NCBI GenBank assembly: GCA_038109305.1
Contig: JAYNIR010000009.1
Location: 1-64,000, forward strand
Reading direction: 5' to 3'
DNA: 64,000 nucleotides
From: UBA1479 sp038109305
GTDB lineage: Bacteria; Pseudomonadota; Alphaproteobacteria; Rhodospirillales; Casp-alpha2
The notes under the pieces were generated by a model. The model searched no databases. It was not told the DNA's origin and saw only the letters and a list, made by a program, of their open reading frames with translations. A program made the translations under genes and the position numbers. Positions 30,222 through 38,926 of this stretch are shown one piece after another. How positions within the stretch are numbered: the stretch's first letter is position 1; each line of letters starts with the position of its first letter.

Positions 30222-31715
30222 TTGACCGCCGTCGAAAAAAAACCCGAAAATCGATACGTCAATGACCTGAGGCGCATGAGCTTCGGTCAGGCGCAGTTCT
30301 ACAACCTGCGCGGCATCGTCGTACCGGTGGGGCTTTCGATCATCTTTCTCGCGATCGTCGGGCTGGCCGTCGCCGGGTACCACCAAACCTACGGCGACGA
30401 TTGGTTGATCGTCTTGATCGCCGCCGTCATCGGCGGGTACATGGCGCTGAACATCGGCGCCAACGATGTCGCCAACAACATGGGGCCCGCCGTCGGCGGC
30501 AAGGTACTGACGGTTTTTGCGGCAATCGTGATCGCCGCCGTCTGCGAAAGCGCGGGGGCGATGCTGGCGGGCGGCGACGTGGTCAAAACCGTGTCCAAGG
30601 GCATCATCCGGCCGGGCGGCGAAGTCTCGGTCGGGGAGTTTCGCGACCTGATGATCGCGGCACTTCTGGCGGCGGCCATGTGGATCAACTTGGCGACGAT
30701 GCTGAACGCGCCGGTGTCGACGACCCATTCCATCGTCGGCGGCGTTCTGGGCGGCGGCATTGCCGCCGCCGGGGTCAACCTCGTCAACTGGGCCACCATG
30801 GCGAAAATCGCCGCAAGCTGGGTGATCTCGCCGGTGTTCGGCGCGGCGTGCTCGGCGGCGCTTTTGTACTTCATCAAGGTCAAGATCATGAACGCTGACG
30901 ACCGTGCCCGCGCCGCCGAAAAATGGATACCGATCCTGATCGCCCTGATGGCGGCGGCGTTTGCCGCCTATATGGCCATGAAAGGCGTGAAAAAAATCTG
31001 GAAAGCGTCGACCCTTCAGATCGTTCTGCTTTCCGTGCTGTTCGCCAGCGTCGCCTATGCCCTGTCGAGACCCTACATCGCGAAGCAGGTCCGGTCCCTG
31101 GGCGGCGACAGAAAACACATTTACAGCCTGTTCGACCTGCCGCTGATCGCGGGTGCGGCGCTGTTGTCGTTCGCCCACGGCGCCAACGACGTGGCCAACG
31201 CGGTCGGGCCATTGGCCGCCATCGTGTCGACCATCGGCAACACAGGCGGCATCGCCGCCAAGGTAACGATCCCGCTTTGGGTCATGGCCGTCGGTGCCTT
31301 CGGCATCGCGCTGGGGCTTGGCCTGTTCGGGCCGAGGCTGATTTCCGTGGTCGGCGAAAAAATCACGCGGCTGAATTCGCCCCGGGCCTATTGCGTAGCG
31401 CTGTCGGCTGCGGTCACCGTGCTGATCGCAACGACGCTGGGCCTGCCGGTGTCATCCACCCACATCGCTGTTGGCGCTGTGTTCGGCGTCGGCTTCCTGC
31501 GCGAATTCATGGAAAACCCCAATACGCGGAAGCTCCGCCCCGGGCATAAACTGAATGAAACCGCGGACGACGCCTTCAACAGCCGCAGCGCGAAATCGGT
31601 CCGGCGCCTGGTGCGCCGCCGCTTTGTTTATTCGATTGCCGCCGCCTGGATCATTACCGTGCCGGCGTCGGCTATGCTGGCTGCAGCGATTTATGGGGCG
31701 TTGCGGCTGCTATGA
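30222..31715 (+). CDS. pit: Inorganic phosphate transporter, PiT family
   Basis: This low-affinity Pi or metal-phosphate symporter of the inner membrane has 497 residues. It has the two duplicated PiT signatures, GANDVANNMGPAVGG in the N half and GANDVANAVGPLAAI in the C half, separated by a cytoplasmic loop, and about ten to twelve membrane helices. The TTG start is preceded by GAGGAG at proper spacing. The first in-frame ATG lies 18 codons further and is an alternative. No DUF47/PhoU-like partner gene is adjacent. The gene end overlaps the convergent NUDIX gene by 44 bases. Confidence 0.93.
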   Translation: MTAVEKKPENRYVNDLRRMSFGQAQFYNLRGIVVPVGLSIIFLAIVGLAVAGYHQTYGDDWLIVLIAAVIGGYMALNIGANDVANNMGPAVGGKVLTVFAAIVIAAVCESAGAMLAGGDVVKTVSKGIIRPGGEVSVGEFRDLMIAALLAAAMWINLATMLNAPVSTTHSIVGGVLGGGIAAAGVNLVNWATMAKIAASWVISPVFGAACSAALLYFIKVKIMNADDRARAAEKWIPILIALMAAAFAAYMAMKGVKKIWKASTLQIVLLSVLFASVAYALSRPYIAKQVRSLGGDRKHIYSLFDLPLIAGAALLSFAHGANDVANAVGPLAAIVSTIGNTGGIAAKVTIPLWVMAVGAFGIALGLGLFGPRLISVVGEKITRLNSPRAYCVALSAAVTVLIATTLGLPVSSTHIAVGAVFGVGFLREFMENPNTRKLRPGHKLNETADDAFNSRSAKSVRRLVRRRFVYSIAAAWIITVPASAMLAAAIYGALRLL

Positions 31716-32121
31716 TCCAGTCCTTCATGGATTCGAACTGCTTGATCAAAAACAGGTAGTCCTCGCGGTAGGCGACGCGGTCCGCGTCTTCTAAAAGCGC
31801 CCAATGGCGCTGGCGTTTCGCCCGTTCCGGCCAGTCGTCGACCTGTTCCGTCACCAGATAGGGGTAGTACGTGACCGGGACGCGTTCGACCCCGCCCACC
31901 GTCGATTTCGTGATTATGATGGTAAACGGAAAATCTTCCAGCACGACGCCTCTGACGCCCGCCTCCTCGAACCCCTCGCGGTGGCAGGTCTGCACATGGG
32001 TTTCGCCCTTTTTCTGCTTGCCCTTGGGCACGATCCAGCGGCCCCGCGTCTGCGACGTGACGAACAACATCGCCAACGCCTTGTCCCGGACATCGAAAGG
32101 AATAATCCCGATTCTGTGCAT
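31672..32121 (-). CDS. NUDIX hydrolase
   Basis: The 149-residue protein contains a complete Nudix box (GX5EX7REXXEEXG) as GKQKKGETHVQTCHREGFEE followed by AG. The metal-binding glutamates are therefore present. WIVPKGKQKKGE resembles diphosphoinositol-polyphosphate or diadenosine-polyphosphate hydrolases of the MutT/DIPP type. The enzyme cleaves nucleoside or polyphosphate diphosphate linkages in the cytoplasm, with unknown specificity. The C terminus overlaps the 3' end of the phosphate transporter gene on the other strand. It is divergent from queA. Confidence 0.88.
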   Translation of the reverse strand: MHRIGIIPFDVRDKALAMLFVTSQTRGRWIVPKGKQKKGETHVQTCHREGFEEAGVRGVVLEDFPFTIIITKSTVGGVERVPVTYYPYLVTEQVDDWPERAKRQRHWALLEDADRVAYREDYLFLIKQFESMKDWIIAAATPHKSLQPA

Positions 32122-32233
32122 TTCGTCCTCGCGCCCATGGTCGGTCGCCTAGTATACCCCCATTATATCGTTTAAGACCCCGCCGCGCATTGTGGATTGC
32201 GGGGAAACCCGCGAACCTAAGCAAAACCGCGCA

Positions 32234-33313
32234 ATGAAAGTTGATCTGTTCGATTTTAATCTGCCGCCGGAGCTGATCGCCCAGAAACCGGCGAGCCCGC
32301 GCGATTCGGCAAAGCTGCTGCACGTCACCGCGAATGGCCTTACTGGCCAGACGATCCGCGACCTGCCGGACCTGCTCCGCCCCGGCGATCTTCTGGTCGT
32401 CAACGACACGCGGGTCATTCCCGCGCGGCTGACCGGCAAGCGCGGCGACGCCGCCAACCCGGGCCGGCCCGAAGGCGGCGCCAAGATCGAAGTGACGCTG
32501 CACAAATGGGCCGCCGACGGCACCTGGCGCGCCTTCGCCAAACCGGCGCGCAAGCTGAACGCGCGGGATTACATCGTGTTCGCCCCGGGCTTCGCCGCCG
32601 ACGTGATCCAAAAGCTGGACATGGGCGAGTTTGTTCTGCGCTTCAACAAATCCGGCCCGGATTTAAAGGACGCCTTGGAACAGCACGGCGTCATGCCGTT
32701 GCCGCCCTATATCAAGCGGGAAGACGCCGGCGACGACGCCGACCGGTCGGATTACCAGTCGCTGTTCGCGCAGCGCGACGGCGCGGTCGCCGCCCCCACG
32801 GCGTCGCTGCATTTCACCAAGCCGCTGATAAACGCGTTGGACGGACGCGGGGTCGAGCGCGTGAGCCTGACCCTTCACGTCGGCGCGGGTACGTTTCTGC
32901 CGGTACGAGAGGAAGACACCCGCCATCACACAATGCACGCCGAATGGGGCGAGATCACGGAACAGACCGCCGACTTCATCAATAAGGTCAAGCGCGCGGG
33001 CGGGCGCATCGTCGCCTGCGGGTCGACGTCGATGCGGCTGCTGGAGGCCGCGGCCGACAAGGACGGAACGATCAAACCCTTTCGCGGCGAGACCGATATC
33101 TTCATTGCGCCGGGCTATCGGTTTAAAGCCTGCGACATGATGCTGACGAATTTTCACCTACCGCGCTCGACCCTGTTCATGCTGGTCGCCGCGTTCGCGG
33201 GGCTGGACCGCATGCGGGACGCCTATGCCCACGCCATGCGGTCGGGATACCGGTTCTATTCCTACGGCGATGCTTGCCTTCTGGAGCGGGCCAACGGAGA
33301 CTCCGCCGGATGA
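32234..33313 (+). CDS. queA: S-adenosylmethionine:tRNA ribosyltransferase-isomerase
   Basis: QueA transfers and isomerises the ribosyl moiety of SAM onto 7-aminomethyl-deazaguanine in tRNA, giving epoxyqueuosine. The protein opens MKVDLFDFNLPPELIAQKPA, the family N terminus, and contains VNDTRVIPARL, SLTLHVGAGTFLPV and the C-terminal NFHLPRSTLFMLV. Its 359 residues fit the family. ATG 32234 was chosen because it places the conserved DLFDFNLP motif at residue 4. The stop overlaps the tgt start (ATGA), so queA, tgt and queF form a coupled operon. Confidence 0.96.
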   Translation: MKVDLFDFNLPPELIAQKPASPRDSAKLLHVTANGLTGQTIRDLPDLLRPGDLLVVNDTRVIPARLTGKRGDAANPGRPEGGAKIEVTLHKWAADGTWRAFAKPARKLNARDYIVFAPGFAADVIQKLDMGEFVLRFNKSGPDLKDALEQHGVMPLPPYIKREDAGDDADRSDYQSLFAQRDGAVAAPTASLHFTKPLINALDGRGVERVSLTLHVGAGTFLPVREEDTRHHTMHAEWGEITEQTADFINKVKRAGGRIVACGSTSMRLLEAAADKDGTIKPFRGETDIFIAPGYRFKACDMMLTNFHLPRSTLFMLVAAFAGLDRMRDAYAHAMRSGYRFYSYGDACLLERANGDSAG

Positions 33314-34446
33314 AGGGATTGACGTTCACGGTCAGCGCCACCGACGGCTGCGCCCGCAGGGGCCGGATCGACACCGCGCACGGGTCCATGGAAACACCCG
33401 CCTTCATGCCCGTGGGCACGGCGGCGACGGTCAAGGCGATGACGCCGGACGCCGTCAAATCCACAGGCGCGAACTGCATCCTCGGCAATACCTATCACCT
33501 GATGCTGCGCCCCGGCGCGGACCGGATCAAGCGCTTGGGCGGGCTGCACACATTCATGAACTGGCCCGGTCCGATCCTGACCGACAGCGGCGGGTTTCAG
33601 GTGTGGTCGCTGAAGGACCTTCGGAAGATGACGGAACAGGGCGTCACCTTCAAATCCCACATCGACGGCGCGATGCATGAACTGACGCCCGAGAGCTGCA
33701 TGGACATACAAAACGATCTGGATGCCGACATCACCATGGTGCTGGACGAATGCACGCCCTTCGGCGTGACCGAAGACCAAGCGCGGGAGTCTATGGAACT
33801 TTCCATGCGCTGGGCGGCACGATGCAAAGCGGCATTCGAAGAACGTGACGGCTACGGCCTCTTCGGGATCGTTCAGGGCGGCGTTTATCCGACCCTTCGA
33901 AAAGAATCCTCCGACGCGCTCATCGACATTGGCTTTGACGGCTACGCCATCGGCGGGCTGGCGGTCGGCGAAGGGCAGGAACTGATGATTGAAACTTTGG
34001 ACGCCACCACACCGCACCTGCCGGTTGACCGGCCCCGTTACCTGATGGGTGTCGGCAAGCCGGAAGATCTGGTGGGCGCAGTGGAACTGGGCATCGACAT
34101 GTTCGACTGCGTTTTGCCAACGCGGTCGGGCCGTACCGATCAGGCGTTTACCCGGCGGGGGCAATTGAACATGCGAAACGCCCGGCACCGGGACGACCCC
34201 CGACCCCTCGATCCCAACTGCGCCTGCCCGGCCTGCGCCGATTATTCCCGGGCGTATATCTATCACCTGACCCAGGCGCGGGAAATTTTGGGGCTGACGC
34301 TCCTCACCTGGCACAATCTGCACTATTATCAGGAACTGATGGCGGGGATGCGCCACGCTATCGAGGTGGGCGCGTTCCAAAAATTCAAGGCGGACTTCTT
34401 TGCCCAGCAGACGGCGGGCGATCTGGACCCGATAGACGGACATTGA
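33310..34446 (+). CDS. tgt: tRNA-guanine transglycosylase
   Basis: Tgt exchanges guanine 34 for preQ1 in tRNAs with GUN anticodons. The 378-residue protein has the substrate-binding TDSGGFQVWSL, LDECTP, the catalytic Asp in FDCVLPTRSGR and the zinc motif CACPACADY with a later His. The usual TRNGR or TRNAR appears as TRSGR, a conservative change. It overlaps queA by four bases, and queF follows within three bases of the stop. Together these genes insert and mature the queuosine precursor. Confidence 0.96.
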   Translation: MKGLTFTVSATDGCARRGRIDTAHGSMETPAFMPVGTAATVKAMTPDAVKSTGANCILGNTYHLMLRPGADRIKRLGGLHTFMNWPGPILTDSGGFQVWSLKDLRKMTEQGVTFKSHIDGAMHELTPESCMDIQNDLDADITMVLDECTPFGVTEDQARESMELSMRWAARCKAAFEERDGYGLFGIVQGGVYPTLRKESSDALIDIGFDGYAIGGLAVGEGQELMIETLDATTPHLPVDRPRYLMGVGKPEDLVGAVELGIDMFDCVLPTRSGRTDQAFTRRGQLNMRNARHRDDPRPLDPNCACPACADYSRAYIYHLTQAREILGLTLLTWHNLHYYQELMAGMRHAIEVGAFQKFKADFFAQQTAGDLDPIDGH

Positions 34447-34448
34447 CG

Positions 34449-34913
34449 ATGGCGAAAACCAAATCGCAGACCCTGACCCAGTTGGGTCGCGCCGCGGCGA
34501 TCCCGGAAACTCCAGCGAAAGCAGTGTTGGAGTGCGTGCCGAACCCGCACCCGAAGGACTTATATTTAGTGCGGTTCGCCTGCCCGGAGTTCACGTCGCT
34601 TTGCCCCGTCACCGGGCAGCCGGACTTCGCGCACATCGTGATCGACTACGCCCCGGGCGCCAAGCTGGTCGAAAGTAAGTCGTTAAAGCTCTACGTCGCC
34701 AGCTTCCGCAACCATGCCGAGTTTCACGAGGCCTGCACCCTCGACATCGCGAAAAAGATCACGAAGGCGGCGAAACCCAAGTGGCTCCGCATCGGCGGGT
34801 ATTGGTATCCGCGCGGCGGCATCCCCATCGACATCCATTATCAGACCGGGCCCGAGCCCAAGGGCCTTTGGGTCCCCGATCAGGGCGTCGCCCCATACCG
34901 TGGGCGCGGATAA
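34449..34913 (+). CDS. queF: NADPH-dependent 7-cyano-7-deazaguanine reductase
   Basis: QueF reduces preQ0 to preQ1 with NADPH. The 154-residue length is that of the unimodular (type I) enzyme. The nucleophilic Cys sits in SLCPVTGQPDFA, and the QueF motif ESKSLKLYVASFRNH is intact, followed by GGIPIDIHYQTG. ATG 34449 is preferred over the earlier TTG that overlaps the tgt stop. The gene completes a queA-tgt-queF operon. QueC and QueE are not in the window. Confidence 0.95.
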   Translation: MAKTKSQTLTQLGRAAAIPETPAKAVLECVPNPHPKDLYLVRFACPEFTSLCPVTGQPDFAHIVIDYAPGAKLVESKSLKLYVASFRNHAEFHEACTLDIAKKITKAAKPKWLRIGGYWYPRGGIPIDIHYQTGPEPKGLWVPDQGVAPYRGRG

Positions 34914-35026
34914 ATAAGCCCCTTGCCGGGGGCGCGGGTGACGACGCATCGAATCGGGGGCGCGGATAGGCGACCGGATAGCGCAATGGGCGGACCCCGT
35001 TGATCAAGGCCCGCCCAAAGCGCGCA

Positions 35027-35041
35027 GGAGACCGGGTCTCC
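35027..35041. terminator. Palindrome between convergent queF and katG remnant
   Basis: GGAGACCGGGTCTCC is a perfect 7+1+7 inverted repeat just downstream of the 3' ends of both flanking genes. There is no T-run, so a terminator role is only suggested by position. Confidence 0.35.
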
Positions 35042-35048
35042 CCAATGG

Positions 35049-36098
35049 TCAGTTCAAGTCGAACCGATCGAGCTCCATCACCTTGCCCAAGGCTTGGATG
35101 AAGTCCTGCACGAACTTCTTGCCGGCGTCGTCGGTGGCGTACACTTCCGCCAGCGCCCGGAGTTCGGAATTGGAGCCGAAAATCAGATCGACGCGAGTGC
35201 CCGTCCACTTGACCTTGTCGGTCGCCCGGTCACGGCCTTCGAACACCTGATCGGAGGCATCAGCCGCGGCCCACGTCGTCCCGAGGTCGAGCACGTTGAC
35301 GAAGAAGTCGTTCGTCAACTGGCCCGGCCGGTTGGTGAACACGCCGTGTTTGGTGTTGCCAGCGTTGGCGCCCAAGGCCCGCATGCCGCCCACCAGCACC
35401 GTCATTTCCGGCGCCAGCAGGGTCAGCAGTTGCGCCTTGTCGACCAACAGTTCCTCGGCGCTGACCCTCGGCGACTTGGTCTTCTGGTAATTACGGAAAC
35501 CGTCGGCGAAGGGTTCCAGCACGGAGAACGAGTCGACATCCGTCTGTTTTTGCGACGCGTCCGCCCGCCCGGGCCGCAACGGCACCGAAACCTTGTGGCC
35601 GGTATCCTTCGCCGCCTCTTCGACGGCGACGGCGTCGCCGAGGACGATCATGTCGGCGAGCGATATCTTCTTGCCGCCCTTCTGCTTGGCGTTGAAGGCC
35701 TTCTGGATCGCCGACAGTTTGTTAAGGACCGACCTCAACTCCGCCGGGCCGTTGGCTTTCCAATCCTTCATGGGGTCCAGGCGGATGCGCGCACCGTTGG
35801 CGCCGCCCCGCATGTCGGAGCCCCGGAAGGTCGATGCCGACGCCCATGCGGCCTTGACCAGCGCCGGAATTTTCAGGCCCGACGCCATGATATGTTTTTT
35901 CAGGCCTTCGATGTCCTTTTCGGTGACCAGCTTGTGGTCAACCGCCGGGATCGGGTCCTGCCAGATCAGGTCTTCCTTGGGCACGTCCGGGCCGAGGTAG
36001 CGGGCCTTCAAGCCCATGTCGCGGTGGGTCAGCTTGAACCACGCGCGGGCGAAGGCATCGGCGAACTGGCCCGGGTTTTTGTGGAACCGGCGGGACAT
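35049..36098 (-). pseudogene. katG: Catalase-peroxidase KatG, C-terminal half only
   Basis: The 349 residues match the C-terminal, non-haem half of KatG: MSRRFHKNPGQFADAFARAW, YLGPDVPKEDLIWQDP, and MTVLVGGMRALGAN through to FVQDFIQALGKVMELDRFDLN. The N-terminal haem domain of about 370-400 residues is absent. The homologous frame can be extended upstream only to AYEK before unrelated sequence. The remnant cannot be a catalase. Its 5' end runs into the small frameshifted gene, implying a deletion that joined the two. Confidence 0.85.
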
Positions 36099-36114
36099 TT
36101 TTTCATAGGCCGGA

Positions 36115-36378
36115 CCGCTCCCTTTGAACAGTTGGAAGCCTGCTCTCCGCTAATTAACGCGTCGTGCAGATAGAAGCCGACCGCGGACACGAATGCGTCC
36201 ACCAGCTCGCCCTCGGAAATCTGGTCGAGAATGCCGGACGCCGCGCCGTCCCCATCAATTCGAACCGGTCGCCCAGATGCGTGTGGCGAAGGGTTTTGAG
36301 GGAATGCTCGAGGTTCATCTCGTTGGTGATGAGGTAAGCACCTTCACCGTTCGATGATACGAGGACGCGGTAATCCAT
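36115..36378 (-). pseudogene. Small protein of unknown family, frameshifted (paralogue of the next gene)
   Basis: ATG 36378 has a good Shine-Dalgarno (AGGGGAG). The frame reads MDYRVLVSSNGEGAYLITNE up to FELMG. There, one G is missing from a G-run near 36242, and the continuation GILDQISEGELVDAFVSAVG is in another frame. The corrected protein resembles the neighbouring MEFLILRSRKD protein across its length, with ITNE/ITDE, GD and a VG(F/Y)-xx-H end. The family is not recognised. The 3' end merges into the katG remnant, so the original C terminus is uncertain. Confidence 0.5.
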
Positions 36379-36527
36379 GTGCGATTGCTCCCCTAAGATC
36401 TCCTCCGAAAACGGCCCTGCCCCGGACACTCATTCGGTGGAAGCGATGGGGAAAATGTCTCACACAGGTCTTTCGTCCGTCTGCCAGCGGCCTGACAACG
36501 GCCTGACAGGGGAAAAGCGTTGCGGAA

Positions 36528-36806
36528 TCAGCCGGTTGCGGCTTCGTCTTCTCCGGCGGGGGTAGGCCATGCGCGGGGCGCTTCGACCGCATGGCCGAAA
36601 TAGCCGATCAAATCGATGAAACTTTTGACCACCGACAGATTCGGGATGGTCGCCAGCACCGCCTGATTGACGCCGGCAGGGGCCACCGTCAGTTCGTCGC
36701 CGGGCTGGCTTTCCCGGTATTCCTGAATGGCGCGGTGCTGATTGCGCTCATCGGTGATGATGTAGAAGTCCGGGTCCTTTCTGGATCGCAGAATCAGGAA
36801 TTCCAT
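36528..36806 (-). CDS. Small protein of unknown family
   Basis: This 92-residue protein starts MEFLILRSRKDPDFYIITDE and has a clear AAGGAGA Shine-Dalgarno. The pattern of short strands and one amphipathic helix, with no cysteines or membrane segment, suggests a compact cytoplasmic fold. It shares a start pattern and overall layout with the frameshifted neighbour, so the two are probably a duplicated pair. I do not recognise the family and assign no function. Confidence 0.6.
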   Translation of the reverse strand: MEFLILRSRKDPDFYIITDERNQHRAIQEYRESQPGDELTVAPAGVNQAVLATIPNLSVVKSFIDLIGYFGHAVEAPRAWPTPAGEDEAATG

Positions 36807-36981
36807 GGATGGTCTCCTTCGGGTTGCCGCAGTCGATGTTATTTGCCCCAAACCCCCACATATCGGCCCATGCAGATGTGTCGGGGATGCCGGGCACCCA
36901 GGGACAAGATGGTGTAATATGTGACAGAATCCGACAAGCGGTCGCCCCGCAGGCAGGCGGGGCCGGGCGGCGCGAAGGACC

Positions 36982-37344
36982 TCAGCCGCCCCGGCAGATA
37001 CAGCCGGTGGTGTCGTTCTCGTGCAGTTCGAGCTCGCTAAGTCCTTGCAACTGGGTCGAAATTCGCCGCCACAGCCAAAGCACGATATTTTCGGTGGTGG
37101 GATTTTCCAGCCCCGGCACCTCGTTCAGCAGGTGGTGGTCGATTTCCGCCAAGATCGGCTCGACGGCGGCGGCGACGGCGGCAAAATCCATAATCCAGCC
37201 TTCCGATTCGCGGACCAGGCCGCTGACCGAGACCTTGAGCCGGAAGGTGTTGCCGTGCAGACGGGAGCAGATGTGGCTCTCCGGCAGGTTCGGCAGGCGC
37301 CGTGCGCTCTCGAAGATAAAGGTGTGAAAAATCGTCGTCGTCAT
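36982..37344 (-). CDS. QueD-like 6-carboxytetrahydropterin synthase paralogue A (zinc ligands altered)
   Basis: The 120-residue protein aligns well with E. coli QueD: FESARRLPNLPESHICSRL, DHHLLNEVPGLENPTTEN and the C-terminal TTGCICRGG. The catalytic Cys (HIC) and the Asp-His pair are kept. Two of the three zinc histidines are replaced: the His of the AAH motif is Arg, and the second His of LHGH is Asn (LHGN). It overlaps the second paralogue by ATGA. With queuosine genes 2 kb away, a 7-deazaguanine role is plausible, but this copy may be inactive alone. Confidence 0.85.
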   Translation of the reverse strand: MTTTIFHTFIFESARRLPNLPESHICSRLHGNTFRLKVSVSGLVRESEGWIMDFAAVAAAVEPILAEIDHHLLNEVPGLENPTTENIVLWLWRRISTQLQGLSELELHENDTTGCICRGG

Positions 37345-37733
37345 GTGGGTTCCCGTGGTTTCCGGAAGGGTCCGCGGACGGCACAGCCGACGGTCGGGTT
37401 TTCCCAAATATCGACCGAGACCCGCCCCAGCAGCACCGTCGAAAGCCGTTTCTGCAGGTGGCGCGCGAGGTTTTCCGTCGACGGGTTTTCCAGCCCCGGC
37501 AGGTCATTCAGATGCCGGTGATCGACCTCGGCGATAACCGCGCCGGCCCGAGCCCGCATCTCCGCGGGGTCGATGATCCAGCCGGTTCCCGGTTCCGGTT
37601 CACCGCTTAAAACAACCCGCACCTGAAACGTGTGGCCGTGGAGCCGCGCTGCCGCGTGGTCCCGGGGCACGCCCGACAGGCGCTGCGCGGCGACGAACTG
37701 GAATTCCATGAAGCGGTCGACGGTCTGGGTCAT
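37341..37733 (-). CDS. QueD-like 6-carboxytetrahydropterin synthase paralogue B (Cys and one His lost)
   Basis: The 130-residue protein keeps LHGHTF (two zinc His), DHRHLNDLPGLENPSTEN and ENPTVGC. The AAH His is Gln (VAAQRL) and the catalytic cysteine position is Ala (DHAAARL). It is upstream of paralogue A and coupled to it by a four-base overlap. The two copies have lost largely different catalytic positions, which suggests divergence into a non-catalytic or hetero-oligomeric role. ATG 37733 was chosen because earlier starts have no family sequence. Confidence 0.85.
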   Translation of the reverse strand: MTQTVDRFMEFQFVAAQRLSGVPRDHAAARLHGHTFQVRVVLSGEPEPGTGWIIDPAEMRARAGAVIAEVDHRHLNDLPGLENPSTENLARHLQKRLSTVLLGRVSVDIWENPTVGCAVRGPFRKPREPT

Positions 37734-37817
37734 GCCCGGGGGTTTAGCCGACAATTTGACCTCACTCAAGGCGGGGACGCGCCCGGTCCCGGATAATTCC
37801 CTGAAAAGGAGACAGCC

Positions 37818-38135
37818 ATGCCCCAATTAGACACCATCAAAACCCGCCAGGAAGCCCATCTGGCCGAGCTTAATTCCGAAACCGCCGACATCGACCATCA
37901 GCTCCGCCAGCCCTACGCTAAGGACGACGAGGAACGGGCGCAGGAGACGGAGGGCGACGAAGTCCTGGAAGGGCTCGGCAATCAGGCCCTGCGTGAAATC
38001 GCCGGGATCGAAGCAGCGCTGGCGCGGATCGAGGCCGGCACCTACGGCGAATGCACGCAATGCAGCAAGGATATCTCCCCCGCCCGGCTGGAGGCCATGC
38101 CGGCGGCGGCGCTGTGTATCGACTGCGCCGACTGA
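37818..38135 (+). CDS. DksA/TraR-type zinc-finger protein
   Basis: This is a short (105-residue) DksA-like protein. A charged coiled-coil N half precedes the C4 zinc finger CTQC...CIDC, with the linker region AGTYGECTQC. AAAAGGAG precedes the ATG. Small DksA relatives bind the RNA polymerase secondary channel and affect stress-dependent transcription, but the short coiled coil and missing DxxDxA tip make canonical DksA function uncertain. Confidence 0.85.
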   Translation: MPQLDTIKTRQEAHLAELNSETADIDHQLRQPYAKDDEERAQETEGDEVLEGLGNQALREIAGIEAALARIEAGTYGECTQCSKDISPARLEAMPAAALCIDCAD

Positions 38136-38151
38136 CCGACCAGCCGGCCGG

Positions 38152-38844
38152 TCAGTCGGGTCTCTCGGCCCGCCCCCTCAACAGCCAGCCCATGAAAACC
38201 GTGGCCGCCACGGCGCCCGCGATTTGCGCGGCGATGAAACCGGGCGCGTCTGCCGGCCGGATGCCCGAGAACGTATTTGTCATGGACCGCGCCACGGTCA
38301 CCGCCGGGTTGGCGAAGCTGGTCGACGCCGTGAACCAATACCCCGCCGTGATGCAAAGCCCGACGGCATAGGCGACCGCGTCGGCGCGGAATTTGACGAC
38401 CGTCAGGATCGTCGCGACCAGGCCGAAGCAGGCGACGGTTTCCGCAAGCCACTGCCCGCCGCCGGTGCGGACTTTCTGCGACGCTTGAACAATGTCGAGC
38501 CCGAACATGGCGTGCGCGAGCCACGTGCCGGCGACGGCGGCGATGACCTGAACAACCACATAGAGTGCCGCGTCCCGGCCGATGATTTCTTGGCGCATTA
38601 GGAACGCCAGCGTCACCGCCGGGTTGAAGTGCGCGCCGGATATCGGCCCCAGCATCAAAATCAGCACCACCAGGATCGCCCCGGTGGCGACCGTGTTGCC
38701 CAAAAGCGCCATGCCCGGCTGCCCGACCGCCATCGCGTCGCCCATGATGCCCGAGCCGACGACGGTCGCCAGTAGCAGCGCCGTGCCCAATGCCTCGGCC
38801 GCGAGGCGGCGCGTCAGATCATAAGGTTTTTCGGGTTGAGACAT
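38152..38844 (-). CDS. Aquaporin (MIP family channel)
   Basis: This six-helix water or small-solute channel has 230 residues. The two half-helices carry NPA motifs: HFNPAVTLAF and FANPAVTVARS. The arginine after the second NPA belongs to the selectivity filter. Length and NPA context fit the AqpZ/AqpN-like group more than glycerol facilitators (no D after the second NPA). It is divergent from the GMC oxidoreductase and converges with the DksA-like gene. Confidence 0.92.
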   Translation of the reverse strand: MSQPEKPYDLTRRLAAEALGTALLLATVVGSGIMGDAMAVGQPGMALLGNTVATGAILVVLILMLGPISGAHFNPAVTLAFLMRQEIIGRDAALYVVVQVIAAVAGTWLAHAMFGLDIVQASQKVRTGGGQWLAETVACFGLVATILTVVKFRADAVAYAVGLCITAGYWFTASTSFANPAVTVARSMTNTFSGIRPADAPGFIAAQIAGAVAATVFMGWLLRGRAERPD

Positions 38845-38926
38845 CTTGTAATGGCCTTACGGTTGCTGCTTCATATGAGTAAAGATTGCTTCTTATAAGC
38901 TAGGACTTGAGGGACGGCCACAGGCC

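Noticed and set aside
35094..36173. Plus-strand frame opposite the katG remnant.
   Set aside because: The minus strand matches KatG throughout. The plus frame is a codon-bias shadow.
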